Of a stretch of 36,096 nt of DNA, positions 21,987 through 28,521 are shown piece by piece. The position numbers were made by a program, and so were the translations under genes. Positions within the stretch are counted from its first letter, which is position 1. Each line of letters opens with the position of its first letter. The notes beneath the pieces were generated by a model. It made no database searches and was not told the origin of the DNA. It saw only the letters and a program-made list of their open reading frames with translations. This DNA is from Anaeromyxobacter sp. (lineage in GTDB: Bacteria; Myxococcota; Myxococcia; Myxococcales; Anaeromyxobacteraceae): NCBI GenBank assembly GCA_025360965.1, contig JANYBC010000097.1:1-36096 (forward strand), given 5' to 3'.

Positions 21987-23816
21987 ATGTTGAGCGCGCT
22001 CATCCTGGCCGCGGCCGTCGCCGCGGTCCCCGCCACCGCTGCGCCCGCCGCACTGCCCGCTACTGCCCGGCCGGCCGACGCCCTGTTCATCGACGGCGCC
22101 AACGCCGCCCTTCGCCGCGCCTGGGTCCGCTCCTCCAGCGCCGACTGGGCCAGGCAGACCAACATCACCGACGACACGGAGTTCCTCGCCGCCGAGCTCA
22201 ACACCGACGCGCTGGCGACGCTCGATGGCCTGTCACGGCAGTCGCTTCGCTTCGACGCCGCCAGGGCCTCCTCGCCGGCGGTGGGGCGCCAGCTCCTGCT
22301 GCTGCGCAACCCCTCGGTGCTGGCGGGCGGACTGCCGGTCATCCCGCCGGCCGAGCCGGCCAGGCAGGCCGAGCTGGCTGCGCTCTCGGCGAAGCTCGAC
22401 GGCCTCTACGGCAAGGGGAAGTGGTGCGGGGCGGACGGCAAGCAGCCCTGCCGCGACCTCGGCCAGCTCGAGGAGGTGATGGCCTCGAGCCGCAGCTGGG
22501 ACGCGCTGCTCGACGCCTGGTCGGGCTGGCACACCATCTCGCGGGAGATGCGGCCGCTCTACGCCCGGCTGGTCGAGCTGGCCAACGAGGGGGCGCGTGG
22601 CCTGGGCTGGAAGGACACCGGCGAACTCTGGCGCGCCGGCTACGACATGCCGGCCGCTGACTTCGAGGCCGACACCGACCGGCTCTGGGCCGAGGTGAAG
22701 CCCTTCTACGACCAGCTCCACTGCTACGTCCGCGCTGAGCTGCAGAAGCGGCATGGCAAGGAGCGGGTCCCGGACCGGAAGCCCATCCCGGCCCACCTGC
22801 TCGGCAACATGTGGGCGCAGAGCTGGGACAACCTCTACGCCGACCTCGAGCCCTACCACGGGCAGCCGTCGCAGGACGTCAGCGGCGCCCTGGTGGCGCA
22901 GAAGTGGGACGTCACCCGGATGGTGAAGCTGGGGGAGGGATTCTTCTCCTCGCTCGGCTTCGCGCCGCTGCCGGAGAGCTTCTGGCAGCGCTCCCAGCTC
23001 GTGAAGCCGCGCGACCGTGAGGTGGTCTGCCACGCCAGCGCCTGGGACGTCACCTTCGCCGCCGACCTGCGCATCAAGATGTGCATCAAGCCGACCGAGG
23101 AGGATCTCGTCACCATCCATCACGAGCTCGGCCACAACTACTACCAGCGGGCCTACGCCGGCCTGCCGGTGCTCTTCCAGAACGGCGCCAACGACGGCTT
23201 CCACGAGGCCATCGGCGACGCCATCGCCCTCTCCATCACCCCCGGCTACCTGAAGCAGGTCGGGCTGCTGACCGAGCTGCCGAAAGACGACAAGGGGCTC
23301 ATCAACGTGCAGCTCAAGCGGGCGCTCGGCAAAGTCGCCTTCCTGCCGTTCGGCAAGCTCATCGATCAGTGGAGGTGGGACGTCTTCAGCGGGAAGACGC
23401 CGCCGGAGCAGTACAACCAGGCCTGGTGGGCGCTGCGGGCGAAGTACCAGGGGGTGGCGCCGCCGGTGGCGCGCTCCGAGGCCGACTTCGATCCGGGCGC
23501 CAAGTACCACATCCCGGCCAACGTTCCGTACACGCGCTACTTCCTGGCCGCCATCTACCAGTTCCAGTTCCACAAGTCCCTCTGCGAGGCGGCCGGCTGG
23601 AAGGGGCCGCTCCACGAGTGCTCCATCTACGGCTCCAAGGCGGCCGGCACCAAGCTGAACGACATGCTGGCGCTCGGCATGTCGAAGCCCTGGCCGGAGG
23701 CCTACGCCACGCTCACCGGCAGCACCCGGGCCGACGCCAAGGCGCTGCTCGAGTACTTCGCGCCGCTGCGCGGCTGGCTCCAGAAGCAGAACGCCGGCCG
23801 CGCCTGCGGGTGGTGA
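21987..23816 (+). CDS. Exported M2 (ACE-like) dipeptidyl carboxypeptidase
   Basis: A 609-residue zinc peptidase of family M2, the family of angiotensin-converting enzyme. It has a signal peptide (MLSALILAAAVAAVPATA) and so works in the periplasm or outside. The zinc site is VTIHHELGHNYYQ with His379 and His383 and general base Glu380; the third ligand is Glu407 in NDGFHEAIGDAIALS, 24 residues further, exactly the M2 spacing. Upstream blocks such as ADWARQTNITDDTE, LLGNMWAQSWDNLY and the end region KYHIPANVPYTRYFLAAIYQFQFHKSLC are family-typical. It probably removes C-terminal dipeptides from peptides taken up as nutrients. The ATG at 21987 has GGGAG with a 5-base spacer. Confidence 0.94.
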   Translation: MLSALILAAAVAAVPATAAPAALPATARPADALFIDGANAALRRAWVRSSSADWARQTNITDDTEFLAAELNTDALATLDGLSRQSLRFDAARASSPAVGRQLLLLRNPSVLAGGLPVIPPAEPARQAELAALSAKLDGLYGKGKWCGADGKQPCRDLGQLEEVMASSRSWDALLDAWSGWHTISREMRPLYARLVELANEGARGLGWKDTGELWRAGYDMPAADFEADTDRLWAEVKPFYDQLHCYVRAELQKRHGKERVPDRKPIPAHLLGNMWAQSWDNLYADLEPYHGQPSQDVSGALVAQKWDVTRMVKLGEGFFSSLGFAPLPESFWQRSQLVKPRDREVVCHASAWDVTFAADLRIKMCIKPTEEDLVTIHHELGHNYYQRAYAGLPVLFQNGANDGFHEAIGDAIALSITPGYLKQVGLLTELPKDDKGLINVQLKRALGKVAFLPFGKLIDQWRWDVFSGKTPPEQYNQAWWALRAKYQGVAPPVARSEADFDPGAKYHIPANVPYTRYFLAAIYQFQFHKSLCEAAGWKGPLHECSIYGSKAAGTKLNDMLALGMSKPWPEAYATLTGSTRADAKALLEYFAPLRGWLQKQNAGRACGW

Positions 23817-23830
23817 GCGAGTAGCGGTTC

Positions 23831-23876
23831 GGCGGCGGTTCGGCCGCCTCCCCCAAAAGCGATTCCCGACGTCGGG
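23831..23876 (+). terminator. Hairpins after the M2 peptidase gene
   Basis: ggcggc (23831-23836) pairs with gccgcc (23843-23848) around ggttcg, followed by tcccccaaaa. A 12-base perfect palindrome cccgacgtcggg lies at 23865-23876 with a few flanking pairs. The first is the likelier terminator of the peptidase transcript. The second may be an operator or part of the same structure. Confidence 0.45.
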
Positions 23877-23950
23877 GTTCGCGAAAGGGGGGCGGTGAAG
23901 GTCAGGATCACGGCCCGTGCGCGCGTGCAGGTGCGTGGCAGGAGAGCCTG

Positions 23951-24562
23951 GTGGGCGGAGAAGCGTCCAGCCGCGCCCAGGCCTCCCAGTCCCGGACCGT
24001 GCTGGTCATGGTCGCCGTCTTCCTGGCCGCCCTCGCCACCAACTTCCTGAACGGTCGGATGGCCCTGGTCACCCTGGAGCGTCGCCTGCTGCGCCTGCGG
24101 GACGGCGCCGAGCGGGTGGCGACAGGAGACCTGCAACACCGGGTCGCCATCCAGGGGGACGACGAGCTGGCCGACCTGGCGAGGGCCTTCGACCGGATGA
24201 CCGAACGGCTGCAGCCGGGCGGCGCTGGAGGACTACGGGCCGCTGCTCGACGACAAGGGGCGCCAGTACCTGGCGCTGGCCGACGAGGCGGCCCAGGAGA
24301 TGGCGCAGCTCATCGACGACCTGCGCCGCGCCGAGCCCGCCCGTCAGGCGGTGGTCGAGATCGCCGACGACCTCCAGGCCGAGGGTGATCCGACCCTGCC
24401 TTCGCCGCTCAGGAGGACTGACCCGCTCCTGCTCGCCAGAAAGGTACCGGCACCGGGATCGGGCTGGCCACCGTGGGCCGCGTGATTCGCCGCCACGGCG
24501 GCAGGGCCTGGGCCCACGGCGAGGTCGAGAAGGGCGCCACCTTCAGCTTCACGCTGCCAGCC
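23951..24562 (+). pseudogene. Decayed sensor histidine kinase
   Basis: Remnants of one kinase lie in order but in alternating frames. Frame A starts at GTG 23951 (AGGAG upstream): a membrane helix (TVLVMVAVFLAALATNFL) and a HAMP domain (ERVATGDLQHRVAIQGDDELADLARAFDRM...ERLQ), ending near 24214. Frame B runs from about 24222 to 24400: ALEDYGPLLDDKGRQYLALAD and MAQLIDDLRR, the second half of a HisKA dimerisation domain, then VVEIADDLQAEGDP. Frame A returns at about 24443: [20 protein letters not shown]...[11 protein letters not shown], the last glycine box and end of a HATPase. The phospho-accepting His region and the N and G1 boxes are gone, so at least two internal deletions occurred and no active kinase can be made. 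The lack of a periplasmic domain suggests the front was lost too. The adjacent receiver gene is presumably its former partner. Confidence 0.82.
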
Positions 24563-24575
24563 ATGGAGGCATCAC

Positions 24576-25013
24576 CTGTCGAACAAGGTCATCCTGCTGG
24601 TCGAGGACAACCCGAAGGACGTCCTGTTGACGGAGCGGGCCTTCAAGCAGAGCAAGATCGCCAACGAGCTGCACGTGGTGCGTGACGGCGTCGAGGCGCT
24701 CGACTACCTGCACGGGCCCGGAGCCGGGACCCGGGAGCGGCCCACGCCGGCCCTGGTGCTGCTCGATCTCAAGCTGCCGAAGCTCGATGGGCTGGAGGTG
24801 CTCCGCCGGATCCGGCAGGAGGAGCGGACCCGGCTCCTGCCGGTGGTGATCCTCACCACCTCCACCGAGCAGCGGGACCTCGCCGCGACCTACGCCAACG
24901 GCGCCAACAGCTACATCAGGAAGCCTGTCGACTTTGCCCAGTTCATCGAGGCGGTGCGCAACCTGGGGCTATACTGGCTGGTGCTGGTCGAGCCACCGCC
25001 TCAGGTCAAGTAG
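24576..25013 (+). CDS. Single-domain response regulator (Rcp1-like), probable CTG start
   Basis: A 145-residue receiver domain without an output domain. All functional residues are present: Glu10/Asp11 in LLVEDNPKD, phospho-acceptor Asp64 in [13 protein letters not shown], Thr94 in [12 protein letters not shown] and Lys116 in YIRKPVDF. Homologues begin MSNKxILLVEDN; here that position reads CTG TCG AAC AAG, with GGAGG at 24565-24569 six bases upstream, so a CTG start at 24576 is the best guess. A TTG start at 24627 would cut off the acidic pocket and is rejected. Its partner kinase just upstream is broken, so it must be phosphorylated by another kinase, possibly the hybrid kinase downstream, or be on the way to loss. 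Gap to the next gene is 44 bases. Confidence 0.8.
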   Translation: MSNKVILLVEDNPKDVLLTERAFKQSKIANELHVVRDGVEALDYLHGPGAGTRERPTPALVLLDLKLPKLDGLEVLRRIRQEERTRLLPVVILTTSTEQRDLAATYANGANSYIRKPVDFAQFIEAVRNLGLYWLVLVEPPPQVK

Positions 25014-25057
25014 CCCACCCGGACGGGCCGGAGGCTCCCGGCGAGGAAGCGTGCGCG

Positions 25058-27547
25058 ATGAAGGTCCTCAACCTCGAAGACCAACCGCGGGACTCGGCGC
25101 TGATCGAGCGCGAGCTCCAGAAGCACTTCGGCTCTGTGGAGATGGTCCGCGTCGACACGGCCGAGGGCTTCACCGCGGCCCTGGCGGAAACGGGGTGGGA
25201 TCTCATCGTCGCCGACCACAGGCTCCCACGCTTCACGTCACTGGGGGCCCTGGCCGCCCTGGAGGCCTCGGGGAAGGACATCCCGCTGGTCGTGGTCTCG
25301 GGGACCGTGGGGCTGCAGTTCGCGGTCGAGGCCATGCGGGCCGGCGCCCGCGACTTCCTCGTCAAGTCCGACCTGGTCCGGCTCAGCGCGGTGGTGGAGC
25401 GGGAGGTCCGGGACGCGGCGGCGCGCAGGCTGGTCAGGACCAGACAGGCGCTGACCGATGAGATCCTGGAGATTCTCAAGGGCCACGGCGAGCTGGGTCC
25501 CCAGCTTCGCAGCGTGCTGGAGCTGCTGCGCCGCCATGCCGGCGCCGACGCCGCGGCCATCCGGCTGCGCGTCAACGACGACTTCCCGTACGCCGAGCTG
25601 GTCGGGTTCGGAGCCGAGCACGCCGCCGCGGAGAGTTCCCTCTGTGCGCGCGAGGGGCCCGACTGCGATGGCGGGACGAAGGGCGGCGCCGGCGAGCTGG
25701 CCTGCCTCTGCGGTGCGGTGCTCCTCCAGCATGGCGCGCTGGCCGGCGCGCTGACGGCGCGGGGCGCCTACGTGACCGGTTCGCTCCGCGCCGGCGTGGA
25801 CCAGGCACTGCAGGACGGCCGGCTGCCGCACCCGCGTGGCCTCTGCGCCGACGAGGGCTACCAGTCCCTGGCCCTGGTCCCGCTCCACGGAGGTCCGCGG
25901 GTGATCGGGCTGCTCCAGCTCAACGCCCGCGCCCCCGACCGCTTCGGGCCCGACCTGGTCCAGTACCTCGAGAAGGTCTCACCCAGCCTGGGGTTCGCGC
26001 TCGAGCGCCGCCGGGCGGAGGAGTCGCTGCGGGCGAGCGAGGAGCGCTACCGGCTGCTGGTCGAGGCCTCACCCTACGGCGTGGCCCTGACTGGGCGGGA
26101 CGGGAACATCCTCAAGGCCAACCGGCGGCTCGCGGCCCTGCTGGACGTGGGAGATGCGGCCTCCCTGGAGGGGCTCCTGGTGACCAGCCTGGTGGCCCAG
26201 AAGGATCGCCGGCGGGCCGAGGCCGAGCTGGCCAGCGCACTGGCGCGCGGGAGCCCCTTCGAGTCCCAGCTCAGGGTCTGCCATGGCGCCGTCGAGTTCG
26301 ACGCCGAGGTGACCGGCGCCAGGAGCAGCCGTGACCCGGGCACCGCGGGGCTGGTGCTCATGATCCGCGACGTGACCGAGCGTCGCCGGCTGCAGGCGCA
26401 GTTGGCCCAGTCGGAGCGGATGGCGAGCGTGGGCATGCTGGCGGCCGGGGTGGCGCACGAGATCAACAACCCGCTCACCTACGTCCTGGCCAATCTGGAG
26501 GGGTTGAACGCCGACCTCCCGGCGGTGGAGGCTTCGCTGCCGGCGGCCCGCGAGCCGCTAGAGCTGGTGCAGCGGGCACGGGACGCCTTCGACGGGGCGA
26601 AGCGGATCAAGGCGATCGTCCGCGATCTCAAGCTCTTCTCCCGCACCGCCGACGAGCGGGTCGAGCCGGTCTCGATCGACCGGGTCATCGAAGGCGCGCT
26701 CAACATGACCCAGGGCGAGGTGAAGTACCGGGCCAAGGTGGTCGCCGATTACGGTGAAGTGCCGCCGGTGCTGGCCAACGAGGGGAGGCTGGCCCAGGTA
26801 TTCCTTAACCTGATCGTCAACGCGGCCCAGGCCATCCCCGACGGGGACGTGGAGCACAACCAGATCCACGTCAGGACCTGGACCGAAGCGGGCGCGGTGC
26901 TGGCCGAGGTGCGCGATACCGGGGTCGGCATCCCGGTGGAGCACCAGGCCCACGTCTTCGAGCCCTTCTTCACCACCAAGCCGGCCGGGATCGGGACCGG
27001 CCTGGGGCTGGCCATCAGCCGTGGGATCGTGGAGGAGGCGGGTGGGCGGATCACCCTGGAGAGCAGCCCCGGCCAGGGGGCCAGGTTCGTGGTGCGGTTG
27101 CCGGCGATGGCAGAGCTGGGCCGGGCCCCGGTCGTCCCGGCCGAGGCTCCGCCCAGGCCCGGCTCCCGGCGCGGGAGGATCCTGGTCGTCGACGACGAGC
27201 GGCTGATCCGTGCCGCGCTGATCAGGATCCTGGCGGCCGAGCACGACGTGGTCGAGGCGGAGAGCGGGGAAGCGGCGGAGCGGCTGCTGGCGGCGGACGG
27301 CGGCTTCGACGTGATCTTGAGCGATCTCATCATGCCGGAGGTCACCGGCATGGACCTCCACGACGGCCTGGCGCTGACCCGTCCCGAGCTGGCCGCGCGG
27401 ATGGTCTTCATGACCGGCGGCGCCTTCACGCAGCGCGCCATGACATTCCTGGAGGCGGTGCCGAACCTGCGCGTCGAGAAGCCGCTCGACGCCATCAACC
27501 TGCGGGAGCTGGTTCGCCTCCTGGTGGCGGGGCGAACGCCGGCCTGA
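25058..27547 (+). CDS. Hybrid sensor kinase REC-GAF-PAS-HisKA-HATPase-REC
   Basis: An 829-residue soluble signalling kinase. Domains in order: receiver 1-125 (LNLEDQPRD, phospho-acceptor Asp53 in LIVADHRLP); GAF about 135-318 with a Cys-rich insert (SLCAREGPDCDG, ACLCGAVLL, then LCADEGYQSLALVPL and VIGLLQLN); PAS about 325-445; HisKA with His467 in GVAHEINNPLTYVLANLE; HATPase with N box FLNLIVNAAQAI, G1 VRDTGVGIP, F box FEPFFTTK and G2 GTGLGLAIS; and a C-terminal receiver with Asp756 in VILSDLIMPEVTGMD. All catalytic residues are present. It lacks membrane helices, so it senses a cytoplasmic signal or takes its input from the first receiver. The ATG at 25058 has GAGGA about 10 bases upstream. 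It probably works with the receiver gene just upstream. Confidence 0.93.
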   Translation: MKVLNLEDQPRDSALIERELQKHFGSVEMVRVDTAEGFTAALAETGWDLIVADHRLPRFTSLGALAALEASGKDIPLVVVSGTVGLQFAVEAMRAGARDFLVKSDLVRLSAVVEREVRDAAARRLVRTRQALTDEILEILKGHGELGPQLRSVLELLRRHAGADAAAIRLRVNDDFPYAELVGFGAEHAAAESSLCAREGPDCDGGTKGGAGELACLCGAVLLQHGALAGALTARGAYVTGSLRAGVDQALQDGRLPHPRGLCADEGYQSLALVPLHGGPRVIGLLQLNARAPDRFGPDLVQYLEKVSPSLGFALERRRAEESLRASEERYRLLVEASPYGVALTGRDGNILKANRRLAALLDVGDAASLEGLLVTSLVAQKDRRRAEAELASALARGSPFESQLRVCHGAVEFDAEVTGARSSRDPGTAGLVLMIRDVTERRRLQAQLAQSERMASVGMLAAGVAHEINNPLTYVLANLEGLNADLPAVEASLPAAREPLELVQRARDAFDGAKRIKAIVRDLKLFSRTADERVEPVSIDRVIEGALNMTQGEVKYRAKVVADYGEVPPVLANEGRLAQVFLNLIVNAAQAIPDGDVEHNQIHVRTWTEAGAVLAEVRDTGVGIPVEHQAHVFEPFFTTKPAGIGTGLGLAISRGIVEEAGGRITLESSPGQGARFVVRLPAMAELGRAPVVPAEAPPRPGSRRGRILVVDDERLIRAALIRILAAEHDVVEAESGEAAERLLAADGGFDVILSDLIMPEVTGMDLHDGLALTRPELAARMVFMTGGAFTQRAMTFLEAVPNLRVEKPLDAINLRELVRLLVAGRTPA

Positions 27548-27569
27548 AGCGCCGGGCGCAGGGCTTCAG
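27544..27569. terminator. Terminator-like hairpin between convergent genes
   Basis: ctgaagc (27544-27550) pairs with gcttcag (27563-27569), followed by ctttcc on the + strand. An alternative inner pairing gcgcc/ggcgc overlaps it. It includes the TGA of the hybrid kinase and ends 30 bases before the stop of the convergent lipoprotein gene. Confidence 0.5.
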
Positions 27570-27598
27570 CTTTCCGGGCCGGGACCGCTGCCGCCGGC

Positions 27599-28519
27599 TC
27601 AGCGGGAGAAGACCACGGTGAGCGGGCCGGCCACGGCCTCGCCGCCGCGCAGGTCGCGCGCCACCACCCAGACCAGCGCCTCGGTCGCGCCCGCCAGCTC
27701 CTTGGCCTCGAGCGCCGTGCTGGTGGAGGGTGCGGCCACGGTGGCCTGGCCGCTCTGGTACTTGAAGCGGCCGGCGGTCGTGAAGAAGGAGATTACGATG
27801 GTCTCCTCCAGAGAGAGCTGGCCGGCACGGTAGGGCTGGAAGGAGCCGGCATCGATGGTGACGTCGATGGCGACCGACGCGGCCGAGCAGGGGGCCGGCT
27901 GGGCGCTGCAGTCCGAGGTGGCCGCGGCGGAGGAGATGACCGGGTTGAGGTTGGCGGGCTGCGCCGGCGGGGCGCCGAACCAGACCGGGATCCGCTGCAC
28001 CGCCTCGCGCCGCAGGCCGTCGAGGGTGGCGACGTAGCGGACCAGCATGTCGACGGCGCCCCCGCCCCCCGGGCCCCCCGCGCCGCCGCCCGTGAAGCCG
28101 CCGAGGGCCGCCTGGCAGGCAGGCTTCATCACCTCGAGCAGCGGGTCGAGGGTGACGCGGCCGTCCGCGGCAGGCAGCAGCGTCGACTCGCAGGCCGGGA
28201 TGGCGCAGGCGTAGCCGCTGGTGGCGCCGATCGAATATGGGCAGAAGCTCCAGGCCACGTCGGCCGGCGCGGGCCTGCGGGCCGGTCCGCCCGCCGCGGC
28301 GGGTGGGGCCACCGAGATCGCCTGCAGGACGGTCACGGTGTTGCTGCCGGCGGCCGGCGAGAGCCTGAGCTCGGGCGGATCGGCCACCATGGCCAGCACC
28401 CGCAGGTCCTCGACCACCGAGGCCGGGACGAAGGTGTCGGCGCAGCCGGCGGCCAGCAGGACGGCCAGCGGCGCGAGCGAGGCGAGCGAGGCGAGCGGGA
28501 GGCGAGGGTTCGAGCGCAT
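27599..28519 (-). CDS. Lipoprotein, last gene of the RND-Ton operon
   Basis: A 306-residue exported lipoprotein with lipobox LLAAGC (Cys near residue 26). The mature N-terminus (VVEDLRVLAMVADPPELRLSPAAG) carries a motif I associate with myxobacterial lipoproteins, whose function is unknown. The body holds paired cysteines (FCPY, YACAIPAC, KPACQ, SDCSAQPAPCS), a Gly-rich linker (GGFTGGGAGGPGGGG), and a beta-rich C-terminal part (RAGQLSLEETIVISFFTTAG). The ATG at 28519 is 2 bases after the stop of the receptor gene, with GGAG 8 bases upstream inside that gene, so it is co-translated with it. A GTG at 28528 is an alternative. It may be a surface partner of the receptor, as lipoproteins often are in Ton systems; that is inference. 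Confidence 0.82.
   Translation of the reverse strand: MRSNPRLPLASLASLAPLAVLLAAGCADTFVPASVVEDLRVLAMVADPPELRLSPAAGSNTVTVLQAISVAPPAAAGGPARRPAPADVAWSFCPYSIGATSGYACAIPACESTLLPAADGRVTLDPLLEVMKPACQAALGGFTGGGAGGPGGGGAVDMLVRYVATLDGLRREAVQRIPVWFGAPPAQPANLNPVISSAAATSDCSAQPAPCSAASVAIDVTIDAGSFQPYRAGQLSLEETIVISFFTTAGRFKYQSGQATVAAPSTSTALEAKELAGATEALVWVVARDLRGGEAVAGPLTVVFSR
28473..28499. repeat. Three tandem copies of a 9-base unit
   Basis: gcgagcgag occurs at 28473-28481 and 28482-28490, and with one change (gcgagcggg) at 28491-28499. It encodes part of the signal peptide of the lipoprotein (LASLASLA). Gain or loss of a copy would keep the frame and only change signal-peptide length. Confidence 0.7.
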
Positions 28520-28521
28520 GG

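Noticed and set aside
23951-24388. The HAMP-containing open frame as an intact short membrane protein
   Set aside because: Kinase-derived sequence continues downstream in other frames in the right order, so a broken kinase gene explains it better.
24627-25013. TTG 24627 as start of the response regulator
   Set aside because: It would remove the Glu/Asp metal pocket that lies just upstream in the same frame.
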